Positions 1-9,605 of a stretch of DNA of 12,867 nucleotides are shown here, piece by piece. The position numbers and the translations under genes were made by a program. The notes below the pieces were generated by a model that did no database searches, was not told the DNA's origin, and saw only the letters and a program-made list of their open reading frames with translations. Within the stretch, counting starts at the first letter, position 1. Each line of letters starts with the position of its first letter. Location: NCBI RefSeq assembly GCF_002873335.1, contig NZ_MCUW01000037.1, forward strand, positions 1,284 through 14,150, given 5' to 3'. Origin of the DNA: Vibrio sp. 10N.286.49.B1. Lineage in GTDB: Bacteria > Pseudomonadota > Gammaproteobacteria > Enterobacterales > Vibrionaceae.

Positions 1-130
1 TTTACGCCGTCATACTCGCAGATGAGGTTCGCTCAAAGTGTGTGACTCACTTAAATAGCAATGAATGACACCAAAATAGATTCACGACGCGCTGATGAAG
101 ATCCCCTTTTTCAAGGGGATGACGGTTAGG
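1..130. repeat. Tandem repeat copy 1
   Basis: The core spans 8-124. It carries a C4 run in the right-end hairpin (ATCCCC/GGGGAT). It differs from copies 2 and 3 by several substitutions in its middle: AAATAG rather than AAATGG, ACACC rather than ACACT, and GACGCGC rather than a CACGC form. It may be preceded by further copies outside the window. Confidence 0.88.
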
Positions 131-263
131 TTTACGCCGTCATACTCGCAGATGAGGTTCGCCCAAAGTGTGGACTCACTTAAATGGCAATGAATGACAC
201 TAAAATAGGTTCACGTCACGCTGATGAAGATCCCCCCCTTTTTCAAGGGGATGACGGTTAGGT
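131..263. repeat. Tandem repeat copy 2
   Basis: The core spans 138-256. The C-run is expanded to seven, and one base is lost in the GTGTGTGAC segment (here GTGTGGAC). One extra T in the linker before copy 3, with these two changes, accounts exactly for the 133-bp period. CCGTCAT at 137-143 and ATGACGG at 251-257 form 7-bp inverted ends. Confidence 0.88.
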
Positions 264-388
264 TTTACGCCGTCATCTTCGCAGATGAGGTTCGCTCAAA
301 GTGTGTGACTCACTTAAATGGCAATGAATGACACTAAAATAGGTTCACGACACGCTGATGAAGATCCCCCTTTTTCAAGGGGATGACG
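264..388. repeat. Tandem repeat copy 3 (rpoC-proximal)
   Basis: The core spans 271-388 and has a C5 run. Its left end reads CGTCATCTTC instead of CGTCATACTC, making a better hairpin (CATCT-TCGC-AGATG). Similarity stops right after ATGACG at 388, where the next base no longer matches the linker, so this marks one true boundary of the element. Confidence 0.88.
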
Positions 389-574
389 AATAATGGATGT
401 TTGGGTTGCTGATTAGGGTTAGCTTTTTATCCAGAAACGTTTTTGAAATTGATCCGTCTTTACTGCCATCGCATTAACCACAACGCTGCGCGATGGGACA
501 CATAGTGGCCTTATTACACGTAGTCGCGTTATTAGAAACTGGATAAACACGATTTAACGCGGATCAACAGATAC
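389..574. other. Non-coding spacer with nested inverted repeats
   Basis: No gene, RNA or known element is recognisable between the repeat array and the rpoC terminator. One plus-strand frame is open for about 34 codons but has no start codon and matches nothing I know. A 9-bp inverted repeat, TTTATCCAG at 426-434 and CTGGATAAA at 539-547, brackets about 120 bp. Inside it lies a 7-bp stem, CCATCGC at 466-472 and GCGATGG at 490-496. It could be a decayed mobile-element remnant, but nothing here proves that. Confidence 0.4.
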
Positions 575-602
575 AAAAAAGGCGCCTTTCGGCGCCTTTT
601 TT
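575..602 (-). terminator. Rho-independent terminator of the rplKAJL-rpoBC operon
   Basis: On the minus strand a perfect 6-bp GC stem (GGCGCC, loop GAAA, GGCGCC at 596-591/586-581) is followed by six T residues and preceded by six A residues. It lies 15 nt past the rpoC stop codon. The GAAA loop is of the stable GNRA type. Because A-run and T-run are symmetric, the structure could also stop transcription arriving from the left. Confidence 0.95.
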
Positions 603-617
603 CATTTCTTTCTGCGA

Positions 618-3600
618 TTAATCGTCAGAAGAGAAGCCTGCATTAAGAAGTGCAGCTAGGTTATCCGTTGCTTGTTCAGCAGATGGGCCTTCCTGTACTT
701 CGTCACGCTTAGCTTGACGGTCTTGGTGATAAGCAAAGCCCGTACCCGCTGGGATCAAACGACCCACGATTACGTTCTCTTTCAGACCACGTAGGTCGTC
801 ACGTTTGCCAGATACCGCTGCCTCTGTTAGTACACGCGTCGTTTCTTGGAACGATGCTGCAGAGATAAACGATTCTGTTGCTAGAGACGCCTTAGTGATA
901 CCTAGTAGGTCACGTTCGTAACCCACAAGCTCTTTGCCTTCAGCTTCCAATAGACGGTTAGCAATCTTAACTTGAACGTATTCAACTTGCTCACCTGGTA
1001 GGAATTCTGAATCACCAGCACGAGTGATTGTACACTTACGTAACATTTGACGAACGATAGTCTCAATGTGCTTATCGTTAATCTTAACGCCTTGTAAACG
1101 GTATACTTCTTGAACTTCGTTCGCGATGTATTGCGTTACAGCGTGAATGCCACGTAGACGTAGAATGTCATGCGGAGTTTCTGGACCATCGGCAATAACG
1201 TCACCACGTTCAACACGTTCACCTTCGAACACGTTCAACTGACGATGCTTAGGAATCATCTCTTCGTAGTTATCACCGCCATCGCGAGTAATAACCAAAC
1301 GACGTTTACCTTTCGTTTCTTTACCAAATGAAACCATACCTGAGTGCTCAGCAAGAATTGCTGGCTCTTTCGGCTTACGGGCTTCAAATAGATCCGCAAC
1401 GCGAGGTAGACCACCGGTGATATCTCGGTTTCCGCTCGATTTTTGAGGGATACGAGATAACGTGTCACCAACGCCAACTTCTGCGCCATCTTCAATGTTA
1501 ACGATCGCTTTACCTGGTAGGAAGTAAAGTGCTGGTACATCAGTACCCGCGATCATTACATCTTTACCTAGCTCATCAACAAGTTTGATAGCTGGACGCA
1601 TATCTTTACCTGCTGCTGGGCGTTGTGCCGCATCGGTCACTTCACTTGAAGATAGACCCGTTAGGTCATCAGTTTGACGAGAAACCGTTACGCCATCAAT
1701 CATGTCTACGAATTGAATACGACCGGCCACTTCAGTGATGATTGGCAGTGTATGCGCTTCCCAGTTAGCTACAACGTCGCCAGCTTGAACTGTGTCGTTG
1801 TCGCCTTTCGACAGGATCGAACCGTAAGGCAGTTTGTGTTTCTCTTTCGTACGGCCGAACTCATCAATGATGGTCATTTCAGAAGCACGAGAGGTAATCA
1901 CAAGTTTCTTGTCTTTGTTGACTACGAACTTAGCATTGTGAAGTTTCACAGAACCTGTGTTCTTCGCTTGAATGCTGTTTTCTGCTGCGGCTGTAGATGC
2001 GGCACCACCGATGTGGAACGTACGCATCGTTAGCTGTGTACCCGGTTCACCGATAGACTGAGCAGCGATAACGCCAACTGCTTCACCTTGGTTCACTAGG
2101 TGACCACGTGCTAGGTCACGACCATAACACTGTGCACAACAACCGAAGTCTGCATCACAGGTAACAACAGAGCGCACTTTCATGCTATCTACTGAGTTGT
2201 CTTCCATGATTTGACACCACTTCTCATCAATCAGAGTATTACGTGGAATCAGAACATCTTCAGTACCAGGCTTAAGAACGTCTTCAGCCACTACACGACC
2301 TAGTGCCAACTCAGAAAGTGCAACTTTAACGTCACCACCTTCGATATGAGGCATCATGTCAACACCTTCATGGGTGCCACAGTCATGTTCGTGTACTACA
2401 ACGTCTTGAGCAACGTCTACTAGACGACGAGTTAGGTAACCCGAGTTTGCTGTTTTCAGTGCTGTATCCGCAAGACCCTTACGAGCACCGTGCGTTGAGA
2501 TAAAGTACTGAAGGACGTTTAGACCTTCTTTAAAGTTTGCCGTGATTGGCGTCTCGATGATTGAACCATCTGGACGTGCCATCAGACCACGCATACCAGC
2601 AAGCTGACGAATCTGAGCAGCAGAACCACGAGCGCCCGAGTCAGCCATCATGTAGATGCTGTTAAACGACTCTTGTTGCTCTTCTTCACCGTCACGGTTA
2701 ACGACCGTTTCAGATGAAAGGTTGTCCATCATCGCTTTCGCTACGCGATCATTGGTCGAAGCCCAAATATCGATCACTTTGTTGTAGCGCTCACCCGCTG
2801 TTACAAGACCTGATTGGAACTGGTCTTGGATTTCGCGAACTTCTTCTTCTGCTGATTCGATTTCGTCGTACTTCGCTTGAGGTACAACCATGTCATCGAT
2901 ACCAACCGATACACCTGACAGTGCCGCATAAGCGAAACCGGCGTACATGATTTGGTCAGCAAAAACTACGGTGTCTTTAAGACCAAGCTTACGGTAACAC
3001 TCGTTAAGTAGGTTTTGAATTTGCTTCTTACCTAGCTTTTGGTTTACCAAGCTGTATGGAAGACCGGTTGGAACAATTTGCCACAACATTGCACGGCCAA
3101 CGGTAGTATCTACCATGCTCGTACCGGTTGTGCTGTTGCCATCTTCGTCAACCACTGTCTCAGTGATACGTACTTTTACGCGAGCATGAAGCTCTGCGCT
3201 CTTAGTACGGTATGCCTTTTCAGCCTCTTCAGGGCCAGCAAGGTACATACCTTCACCTTTGACGTTGATCTTATCACGCGTCATGTAGTAAAGACCCAAT
3301 ACAACGTCCTGAGAAGGTACGATGATTGGATCACCTGATGCTGGAGACAGAATGTTATTCGTCGACATCATCAGTGTACGTGCTTCAAGCTGTGCTTCTA
3401 GAGTTAGAGGCACGTGAACCGCCATTTGGTCACCATCGAAGTCGGCGTTATAAGCCGCACACACTAGTGGGTGAAGCTGAATCGCTTTACCTTCGATTAG
3501 TACTGGTTCAAACGCTTGAATACCAAGACGGTGAAGTGTTGGTGCACGGTTAAGCAGTACTGGGTGTTCGCGGATAACGTCGTCTAGGATATCCCAAACA

Positions 3601-4820
3601 ATCGCTTCTTCACGTTCTACCATTTTCTTAGCTGCTTTGATTGTCGTCGCCATGCCACGAGTTTCTAGCTTGCTATAGATGAATGGTTTAAATAGCTCAA
3701 GTGCCATCTTCTTAGGAAGACCACACTGGTGCAGACGAAGGTATGGACCCACTGTGATTACAGAACGGCCAGAGTAGTCTACACGTTTACCTAGAAGGTT
3801 CTGACGGAAACGACCTTGTTTACCCTTGATCATATCAGCAAGAGATTTCAGAGGACGCTTGTTAGAACCTGTGATTGCACGACCGCGACGACCGTTATCT
3901 AGAAGGGCATCAACAGACTCTTGCAACATACGCTTTTCGTTACGTACGATGATGTCTGGAGCCGCTAGCTCTAGAAGACGCTTCAAACGGTTGTTACGGT
4001 TAATCACACGACGGTAAAGGTCGTTCAGATCAGACGTCGCAAAACGACCGCCATCTAGTGGAACTAGAGGACGTAGATCTGGCGGTAGAACCGGAAGAAC
4101 CGTCAAGATCATCCATTCTGGGTTGTTACCCGATTGAATGAAGGCTTCAACTAGCTTCAGGCGCTTAGTGATTTTTTTACGCTTAGTTTCAGAGTTAGTG
4201 GTTTCCAACTCTTCGCGCATTTGTTCCGCTTCTGCGTGCATGTCCATAGTAGACAGCAGATCTTTGATCGCCTCTGCACCCATCTTAGCTGTGAACTCAT
4301 CACCCCACTCTTCTAGGCGATCCAAATACTCATCTTCAGTAAGCATTTGAGATTTTTCTAGATCAGTCATGCCTGGTTCTGTCACGACGTACATTTCAAA
4401 GTACAGTACGCGTTCGATATCACGTAGAGGGATATCCATCAACAAACCGATACGAGACGGTAGTGATTTTAGGAACCAGATGTGAGCAACAGGTGAAGCA
4501 AGCTCGATGTGACCCATACGGTCACGACGAACTTTAGTTTGCGTTACTTCAACGCCACACTTTTCACAGATAACACCGCGGTGTTTCAAACGCTTATATT
4601 TGCCACAAAGACATTCGTAGTCTTTAACTGGGCCAAAAATACGCGCACAGAATAGACCATCACGTTCTGGTTTGAACGTACGATAGTTGATCGTTTCTGG
4701 TTTCTTAACTTCACCAAACGACCATGAACGAATCATGTCAGGTGAAGATAGACCGATTTTGATTGCATCAAATTCTTCGGTCTTATGCTGTGCTTTTAGA
4801 AAGTTTAATAAGTCTTTCAC
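618..4820 (-). CDS. rpoC: DNA-directed RNA polymerase subunit beta' (RpoC)
   Basis: The largest subunit of core RNA polymerase, holding the catalytic magnesium. The protein is 1400 residues (E. coli: 1407). The first zinc site is C70, C72, C85 and C88. The catalytic NADFDGDQM motif puts aspartates at 460, 462 and 464, matching E. coli numbering. The bridge-helix segment ([17 protein letters not shown]) and the second zinc cluster (a [11 protein letters not shown] stretch plus an upstream HDCGTHEG) are intact. I chose the GTG at 4820-4818, giving [16 protein letters not shown] lies 7 nt upstream, the family begins at this point, and E. coli rpoC also starts with GTG. The frame stays open 14 codons further upstream to another GTG, which lacks family support. 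rpoB ends 84 nt upstream, so the two are cotranscribed. No frameshift or missing catalytic residue is seen. Confidence 0.99.
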   Translation of the reverse strand: MKDLLNFLKAQHKTEEFDAIKIGLSSPDMIRSWSFGEVKKPETINYRTFKPERDGLFCARIFGPVKDYECLCGKYKRLKHRGVICEKCGVEVTQTKVRRDRMGHIELASPVAHIWFLKSLPSRIGLLMDIPLRDIERVLYFEMYVVTEPGMTDLEKSQMLTEDEYLDRLEEWGDEFTAKMGAEAIKDLLSTMDMHAEAEQMREELETTNSETKRKKITKRLKLVEAFIQSGNNPEWMILTVLPVLPPDLRPLVPLDGGRFATSDLNDLYRRVINRNNRLKRLLELAAPDIIVRNEKRMLQESVDALLDNGRRGRAITGSNKRPLKSLADMIKGKQGRFRQNLLGKRVDYSGRSVITVGPYLRLHQCGLPKKMALELFKPFIYSKLETRGMATTIKAAKKMVEREEAIVWDILDDVIREHPVLLNRAPTLHRLGIQAFEPVLIEGKAIQLHPLVCAAYNADFDGDQMAVHVPLTLEAQLEARTLMMSTNNILSPASGDPIIVPSQDVVLGLYYMTRDKINVKGEGMYLAGPEEAEKAYRTKSAELHARVKVRITETVVDEDGNSTTGTSMVDTTVGRAMLWQIVPTGLPYSLVNQKLGKKQIQNLLNECYRKLGLKDTVVFADQIMYAGFAYAALSGVSVGIDDMVVPQAKYDEIESAEEEVREIQDQFQSGLVTAGERYNKVIDIWASTNDRVAKAMMDNLSSETVVNRDGEEEQQESFNSIYMMADSGARGSAAQIRQLAGMRGLMARPDGSIIETPITANFKEGLNVLQYFISTHGARKGLADTALKTANSGYLTRRLVDVAQDVVVHEHDCGTHEGVDMMPHIEGGDVKVALSELALGRVVAEDVLKPGTEDVLIPRNTLIDEKWCQIMEDNSVDSMKVRSVVTCDADFGCCAQCYGRDLARGHLVNQGEAVGVIAAQSIGEPGTQLTMRTFHIGGAASTAAAENSIQAKNTGSVKLHNAKFVVNKDKKLVITSRASEMTIIDEFGRTKEKHKLPYGSILSKGDNDTVQAGDVVANWEAHTLPIITEVAGRIQFVDMIDGVTVSRQTDDLTGLSSSEVTDAAQRPAAGKDMRPAIKLVDELGKDVMIAGTDVPALYFLPGKAIVNIEDGAEVGVGDTLSRIPQKSSGNRDITGGLPRVADLFEARKPKEPAILAEHSGMVSFGKETKGKRRLVITRDGGDNYEEMIPKHRQLNVFEGERVERGDVIADGPETPHDILRLRGIHAVTQYIANEVQEVYRLQGVKINDKHIETIVRQMLRKCTITRAGDSEFLPGEQVEYVQVKIANRLLEAEGKELVGYERDLLGITKASLATESFISAASFQETTRVLTEAAVSGKRDDLRGLKENVIVGRLIPAGTGFAYHQDRQAKRDEVQEGPSAEQATDNLAALLNAGFSSDD

Positions 4821-4826
4821 AATCAG

Positions 4827-4839
4827 CTCCTGTGAGGAG
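4827..4839 (-). promoter_or_regulatory. rpoC ribosome-binding site inside a small hairpin
   Basis: On the minus strand CTCCT, then CAC, then AGGAG form a perfect 5-bp inverted repeat. The AGGAG arm (4831-4827) is the Shine-Dalgarno sequence of rpoC, ending 6 nt before the GTG. If the stem forms in the mRNA, ribosome access would be limited until it is opened, for example by ribosomes finishing rpoB. The stem is short with a three-base loop, so the effect is a guess. Confidence 0.45.
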
Positions 4840-4887
4840 TTAAAAGGGGCCCGCTCAAACACTTAAGAGCGAGCACCTTCCTACCAG

Positions 4888-4908
4888 ATAATCCTATAAA
4901 AGGATTAT
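4888..4908 (-). other. Stem-loop over the rpoB stop codon
   Basis: ATAATCC at 4888-4894 and GGATTAT at 4902-4908 are a perfect 7-bp inverted repeat with a 7-nt A/T loop, and one arm contains the rpoB TAA. No U-run follows, so it is not a terminator. It could stabilise or mark the rpoB-rpoC junction of the mRNA. Confidence 0.4.
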
Positions 4909-7900
4909 TCGTCTTCTAGCTCGATGTTGATACCTAGCGAGCGAATCTCTTTCAACAATACGTTGAACGATTCTGGCATGCCAGGTTCCATGCTGTGGTT
5001 ACCGTCGACGATGTTTTTATACATCTTCGTACGGCCGTTAACGTCATCAGACTTAACCGTTAGCATTTCTTGTAGAGTGTAAGCAGCACCGTATGCTTCT
5101 AGTGCCCATACTTCCATCTCACCGAAACGCTGACCACCGAACTGAGCTTTACCACCAAGTGGTTGCTGAGTTACTAGGCTGTACGAACCAGTAGAACGAG
5201 CGTGCATCTTGTCATCAACAAGGTGGTTCAGTTTTAGCATGTACATGTAACCAACAGTTACAGGACGCTCAAACTGGTCGCCAGTACGGCCATCAAACAA
5301 GGTTAACTGACCTGATTCAGGTAAGTCGCCAAGTTTAAGAAGTTCTTTAATAGACTTCTCTGATGCACCATCAAATACTGGCGTCGCAATTGGTAGACCA
5401 CCACGTAGGTTTTTCACCAATGTACGAACTTCATCGTCAGACAGTTCAGCAATATCAACTTCTTGACGTGTACCACCAAGATCATAAACCTTCTGCAAGA
5501 ACTCACGGAACTTAGCCAGTTCCTGTTGCTCTTTCATCATCTGGTTGATCTTGTCACCGATACCTTTCGCCGCCAGACCTAAGTGAACCTCAAGGATCTG
5601 ACCGATGTTCATACGCGAAGGTACACCCAGTGGGTTCAATACGATGTCAACAGGCTGACCTTTTTCATCGTAAGGCATGTCTTCAACAGGGTTGATCTTA
5701 GAGATTACACCCTTGTTACCGTGACGACCGGCCATTTTATCACCAGGCTGGATGCGACGCTTAACCGCTAGGTAAACCTTAACAATCTTAAGAACACCAG
5801 GTGCTAAATCATCACCTTGAGTAATCTTACGACGCTTAGTTTCAAACTTCTTATCGAAGTCAGCTTTTAGCTCGTCGTTCTGCTCTGCAAGTTGCTCAAG
5901 TTGAGTTTGCAGTGCGTCATCTTCTAGCGTTAGCTCTAGCCATCTCTTACGATCGACAGAATCCAGTCTTGCTTCAGAGTATCCACCTTGAAGTAATACC
6001 GCTCTTACACGCGCTAGTAGACCACCTTCAAGAATTTGGAACTCTTCAGTTAGGTCTTTCTTCGCTTCTTTAAGCTGCATCTGCTCAATTTCAAGAGCAC
6101 GCTTGTCTTTTTCTACGCCATCGCGAGTAAAGACTTGCACATCAATGATCGTACCAGAAACAGAGTTTGGTACACGTAGCGATGTATCTTTAACATCTGA
6201 TGCTTTTTCGCCGAAGATAGCACGTAGTAGCTTCTCTTCAGGAGTAAGTTGAGTTTCACCCTTAGGCGTCACTTTACCTACTAGGATGTCGCCACCCTTA
6301 ACTTCAGCACCAATGTAAACGATACCTGACTCGTCTAGTTTAGACAGAGCAGACTCACCTACGTTTGGAATATCCGCTGTGATCTCTTCAGAACCCAGCT
6401 TAGTATCACGAGCCACACAAGATAGTTCTTGAATGTGAATTGTCGTGAAACGGTCTTCTTGAACTACGCGCTCAGATACTAAGATCGAGTCTTCGAAGTT
6501 ATAACCATTCCAAGGCATAAACGCGATACGCATGTTTTGACCAAGTGCCAATTCACCTAGATCCGTTGAAGGACCATCGGCCAATACATCACCACGAGCA
6601 ACTGGCTCACCAGGAAGTACTGTTGGACGTTGGTTAATACACGTGTTCTGGTTTGAACGGGTGTACTTAGTTAGGTTGTAAATGTCGATACCAGCTTCAC
6701 CAGGGATCAGCTCTTCTTCATTAACCTTAACTACGATACGAGATGCGTCTACTGACTGCACCATACCACCACGTTTCGCTACCGCTGTAACACCCGAGTC
6801 AACTGCTACGTTACGCTCGATACCAGTACCTACTAGAGGCTTGTCGGCGCGTAGAGTTGGAACGGCTTGACGTTGCATGTTCGCACCCATCAATGCACGG
6901 TTCGCATCATCGTGTTCTAGGAACGGGATAAGCGAGGCAGCGATCGATACTACTTGGTTTGTTGCAACGTCCATGTAGTTAACATGGTCACGCGGGTGAA
7001 GACCAGATTCGCCTTTTTGACGAGCTGTGATCAGCTCTTCAGCAAAGCCGTTTTCTTCTGTTAACGCGGCATTCGCCTGTGCGATAACAAATTGACCTTC
7101 TTCGATAGCTGACAAGTAGTCAACTTCATCAGTCACAACACCTTCTACAACACGACGGTACGGCGTTTCTAGGAAACCGTACTCATTACAACGTGCAAAC
7201 GCAGATAGTGAGTTGATCAAACCGATGTTTGGACCTTCTGGCGTTTCGATCGGACATAGACGACCGTAGTGCGTAACGTGTACGTCACGTACTTCAAAGC
7301 CAGCACGCTCACGAGTAAGACCACCAGGACCCAAAGCAGAGATACGACGTTTGTGCGTCACTTCTGATAACGGGTTGTTTTGGTCCATAAACTGTGAAAG
7401 CTGTGAAGAGCCAAAGAATTCTTTAACAGCTGCAGAGATCGGCTTAGCATTGATAAGGTCTTGAGGCATGATTGCATCAAGGTCACCAAGACTTAAGCGT
7501 TCTTTCACTGCACGTTCTACACGAACTAGACCAACACGGAATTGGTTTTCAGCCATTTCGCCAACACTACGGATACGACGGTTGCCAAGGTGGTCGATAT
7601 CGTCCACTTCGCCAATGCCGTTACGAATGCCGATCAGCTTCTTCATGACTTCAACAATATCTGTCTCGTCAAGAATGCCTTGCTCTAGCGCGTCTTCACG
7701 ACCGATTGAGCTGTTAAACTTCATACGACCAACGGTCGATAGGTCATAACGCTCTTCAGCGAAGAACAAGCTTGCAAATAATGATTCTGCCGCTTCTTTC
7801 GTTGGTGGCTCACCCGGGCGCATCATGCGGTAGATTTCTACCAATGCAGAGATGCGGTCTACCGTGCTGTCGACACGTAATGTGTCTGACATGAACGGAC

Positions 7901-8930
7901 CGTGGTCTAGATCGTTCGTAAATAGAACTTCTAGCGCTTTGTGGCCAGCCTGAGATAGGTTCGCTAATGCTTCCAAGCTGATCTCGTGGTTTGCACCAAC
8001 GATGATTTCGCCTGTCGCCTCATTGACGTAGTCTTTAGCGGCTACTTTACCGACGATGTATTCGACCGGTACTTCAATGAAATCAACGCCATCTTTTTCA
8101 AGTTGACGGATGTGACGCGCAGTGACACGACGACCAGTCTCAACATAAGTCTTGCCGTTTGCTTCGATATCGAAAGATGCCGTTTCGCCACGTAGACGCT
8201 CTGGCACCAACTCCATTAATAGAGTTTGTTCTTTAACTTCGAAGTTAATTTTATCGAAGAAAATATCGAGGATCTCTTCCGACGTTTTACCTAATGCACG
8301 AAGAATGATCGATGCTGGTAATTTACGACGACGGTCAATTCGAACGTACAAGTTATCCTTAGGATCAAACTCGAAATCGAGCCATGAACCACGGTAAGGA
8401 ATAACACGTGCGTTATAAAGAACTTTACCTGAAGAGTGGGTCTTACCCTTATCGCTGTCGAAGAACACGCCTGGGCTTCGGTGCAGCTGGGATACGATAA
8501 CCCTCTCGGTACCATTAATTACGAAGGTACCATTGTCTGTCATAAGCGGAATTTCGCCCATGTAGACTTCTTGTTCTTTAATATCTTTTACAGTACCCGC
8601 TGGTGCGTCTTTATCAAACACAACTAGGCGTAGTTTAACGCGTAGTGGCTTTGAATAAGTTACGCCACGAATTTGACATTCTTTAACATCAAACACTGGC
8701 TCGCCAAGACGATAGCTAACGTATTGCAGCTCAGAATTGCCGTTATAGCTCTGAATTGGAAAAACAGAACGAAAAGCAGCCTCAAGTCCATATTGTCCTT
8801 CAGGATCCTGTTCGATAAACTTGTCGAAAGAATCAAGCTGGATCGATAGCAGGTATGGAATGTCCAATACTTGTGGACGAGTACCAAAGTCCTTACGGAT
8901 GCGCTTTTTCTCGGTATAAGAGTAAACCAT
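4905..8930 (-). CDS. rpoB: DNA-directed RNA polymerase subunit beta (RpoB)
   Basis: The second-largest subunit of core RNA polymerase, forming one side of the active-site cleft and the rifampicin pocket. The protein is 1341 residues (E. coli: 1342). The rifampicin region is fully standard and in E. coli register: [17 protein letters not shown] at 507-523, with D516, H526, S531 and I572 all in their sensitive form. Later landmarks include [12 protein letters not shown] and the C-terminal [17 protein letters not shown] charged segment between about residues 940 and 1040 corresponds to the gammaproteobacterial insertion in this subunit. The start is the ATG at 8930-8928 ([13 protein letters not shown]), with a GAGGA ribosome site 5 nt upstream; an in-frame TTG 15 codons earlier is rejected. 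It is preceded by a 249-nt gap holding an attenuator, which probably sets its level below that of rplL. Confidence 0.99.
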   Translation of the reverse strand: MVYSYTEKKRIRKDFGTRPQVLDIPYLLSIQLDSFDKFIEQDPEGQYGLEAAFRSVFPIQSYNGNSELQYVSYRLGEPVFDVKECQIRGVTYSKPLRVKLRLVVFDKDAPAGTVKDIKEQEVYMGEIPLMTDNGTFVINGTERVIVSQLHRSPGVFFDSDKGKTHSSGKVLYNARVIPYRGSWLDFEFDPKDNLYVRIDRRRKLPASIILRALGKTSEEILDIFFDKINFEVKEQTLLMELVPERLRGETASFDIEANGKTYVETGRRVTARHIRQLEKDGVDFIEVPVEYIVGKVAAKDYVNEATGEIIVGANHEISLEALANLSQAGHKALEVLFTNDLDHGPFMSDTLRVDSTVDRISALVEIYRMMRPGEPPTKEAAESLFASLFFAEERYDLSTVGRMKFNSSIGREDALEQGILDETDIVEVMKKLIGIRNGIGEVDDIDHLGNRRIRSVGEMAENQFRVGLVRVERAVKERLSLGDLDAIMPQDLINAKPISAAVKEFFGSSQLSQFMDQNNPLSEVTHKRRISALGPGGLTRERAGFEVRDVHVTHYGRLCPIETPEGPNIGLINSLSAFARCNEYGFLETPYRRVVEGVVTDEVDYLSAIEEGQFVIAQANAALTEENGFAEELITARQKGESGLHPRDHVNYMDVATNQVVSIAASLIPFLEHDDANRALMGANMQRQAVPTLRADKPLVGTGIERNVAVDSGVTAVAKRGGMVQSVDASRIVVKVNEEELIPGEAGIDIYNLTKYTRSNQNTCINQRPTVLPGEPVARGDVLADGPSTDLGELALGQNMRIAFMPWNGYNFEDSILVSERVVQEDRFTTIHIQELSCVARDTKLGSEEITADIPNVGESALSKLDESGIVYIGAEVKGGDILVGKVTPKGETQLTPEEKLLRAIFGEKASDVKDTSLRVPNSVSGTIIDVQVFTRDGVEKDKRALEIEQMQLKEAKKDLTEEFQILEGGLLARVRAVLLQGGYSEARLDSVDRKRWLELTLEDDALQTQLEQLAEQNDELKADFDKKFETKRRKITQGDDLAPGVLKIVKVYLAVKRRIQPGDKMAGRHGNKGVISKINPVEDMPYDEKGQPVDIVLNPLGVPSRMNIGQILEVHLGLAAKGIGDKINQMMKEQQELAKFREFLQKVYDLGGTRQEVDIAELSDDEVRTLVKNLRGGLPIATPVFDGASEKSIKELLKLGDLPESGQLTLFDGRTGDQFERPVTVGYMYMLKLNHLVDDKMHARSTGSYSLVTQQPLGGKAQFGGQRFGEMEVWALEAYGAAYTLQEMLTVKSDDVNGRTKMYKNIVDGNHSMEPGMPESFNVLLKEIRSLGINIELEDE

Positions 8931-8963
8931 GGGGTTCCTCAGCTCGCTGATAAGTGACCCAAA

Positions 8964-9006
8964 CTGTCCGCCCAAACCTAGTTACTTAAGGTGGGTAATG
9001 GGACAG
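8964..9006 (-). other. Stem-loop in the rpoB 5' untranslated region
   Basis: CTGTCC at 8964-8969 pairs with GGACAG at 9001-9006. Inside it CCC (8971-8973) pairs with GGG (8993-8995) and ACCT (8976-8979) with AGGT (8989-8992), separated by small bulges. In E. coli the rplL-rpoB spacer is cut by RNase III; this helix, just upstream of the rpoB ribosome site, is one candidate for an equivalent site. That role is inferred. Confidence 0.4.
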
Positions 9007-9070
9007 TGACTAACAACTGTTTACTGTAGTGACGTTAACTCAAGCGTCGAGCAACGTTTTTTGCATGGTA

Positions 9071-9105
9071 CGTAGGTGCTTAAACAGCGGGAAAATTCAC
9101 CTACG
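9071..9105 (-). other. 8-bp inverted repeat in the rplL-rpoB spacer
   Basis: CGTAGGTG at 9071-9078 and CACCTACG at 9098-9105 are perfect inverted copies around a 19-nt loop, between the attenuator and the rpoB 5' stem-loop. It has no U-run. It may be a processing or stabilising stem in the rplL-rpoB mRNA, and no function is proven. Confidence 0.4.
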
Positions 9106-9116
9106 CCCTACAGCGC

Positions 9117-9147
9117 AAAAAGGCCGGTGGTTAATAAACCACCAGCC
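9117..9147 (-). terminator. Attenuator-like terminator between rplL and rpoB
   Basis: On the minus strand a GGC/GCC base is followed, after one mismatch, by a 7-bp stem GGTGGTT/AACCACC with loop TATT. Five T residues come directly after. It starts 32 nt past the rplL stop. The form is that of a rho-independent terminator, but rpoB and rpoC lie downstream with no clear promoter of their own. It is therefore best read as a partial terminator, as in E. coli, where an attenuator at this place lets only a fraction of transcripts enter rpoBC and so sets the L7/L12 to polymerase ratio. Confidence 0.85.
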
Positions 9148-9179
9148 AATAGCCTGTCGGCTATGAAATTAAGTAATAA

Positions 9180-9548
9180 TTACTTAACTTCAACAGTAGC
9201 ACCAGCTTCTTCTAGAGTCGCTTTAAGTGCTTCTGCTTCAGCTTTTTCTACGCCTTCTTTAAGAGGTGCAGGTGCGCCGTCTACAAGAGCTTTAGCTTCT
9301 TTAAGACCTAGGCCAGTTGCGCCACGTACAGCTTTGATAACTTGTACTTTGTTAGGGCCAACAGCAGTAAGAACTACGTCGAATTCAGTTTGCTCAGCAG
9401 CAGCTTCGCCGCCAGCAGCGCCACCAGCTACAACTGCAGCAGCAGCAGTAACACCGAATTTCTCTTCCATAGCTTCGATAAGCTCAACAACTTGCATTAC
9501 AGACATTTCTGCAACTGCGTCTAGGATTTGCTCGTTAGTAATAGACAT
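9180..9548 (-). CDS. rplL: 50S ribosomal protein L7/L12
   Basis: The stalk protein of the large subunit. Several copies bind L10 and recruit and stimulate the translational GTPases. The protein is 122 residues. Residues 1-33 form the helical dimerisation domain that binds L10, and 34-52 are the flexible Ala/Gly hinge ([19 protein letters not shown]). Residues 53-122 are the globular domain, with the factor-binding surface around [20 protein letters not shown]. The start is the ATG at 9548-9546 ([12 protein letters not shown]), with an AAGAGAA ribosome site about 7 nt upstream. It lies 57 nt after rplJ in the same transcript and needs higher output than its neighbours. The downstream attenuator fits that need. 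Sequence and length are typical of Vibrio. Confidence 0.99.
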   Translation of the reverse strand: MSITNEQILDAVAEMSVMQVVELIEAMEEKFGVTAAAAVVAGGAAGGEAAAEQTEFDVVLTAVGPNKVQVIKAVRGATGLGLKEAKALVDGAPAPLKEGVEKAEAEALKATLEEAGATVEVK

Positions 9549-9605
9549 AACAATTCTCTTTTAAGTCAACAATAAGTTTATTTTGCAACCAGTAAAAAGC
9601 AAGGC

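Larger units (their letters stand above)
1..388. repeat. Three-copy tandem array of a ~130-bp intergenic repeat
   Basis: Three copies begin with TTTACGCCGTCAT at 1, 131 and 264, giving periods of 130 and 133 bp. Within each copy lies a 117-119 bp core (8-124, 138-256, 271-388) bounded by inverted ends CGTCAT and ATGACG. The cores are separated by short GTTAGG-TTTACGC linkers. Each core has a hairpin near its right end (ATCCCC, a T-rich loop, GGGGAT) and a smaller palindrome at its left end, clearest in copy 3 (CATCT-TCGC-AGATG). I see no open reading frame, tRNA or terminator-type U-run. The structure fits a non-autonomous MITE-like or REP/BIME-like intergenic element, duplicated in tandem. 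The first copy abuts the window start, so the copy number may be higher. It is not a CRISPR array: the repeat is long and there are no unique spacers. Confidence 0.9.

Noticed and set aside
1..388. CRISPR array
   Set aside because: The repeat unit is about 130 bp, the linkers are constant and not unique spacers, and no cas genes are near.
9076..9564. Long plus-strand frame of 162 codons opposite rplL
   Set aside because: It is an antisense shadow of rplL, produced by the Ala/Glu-rich codon pattern; the Ser/Thr/Ala-rich translation matches no protein.
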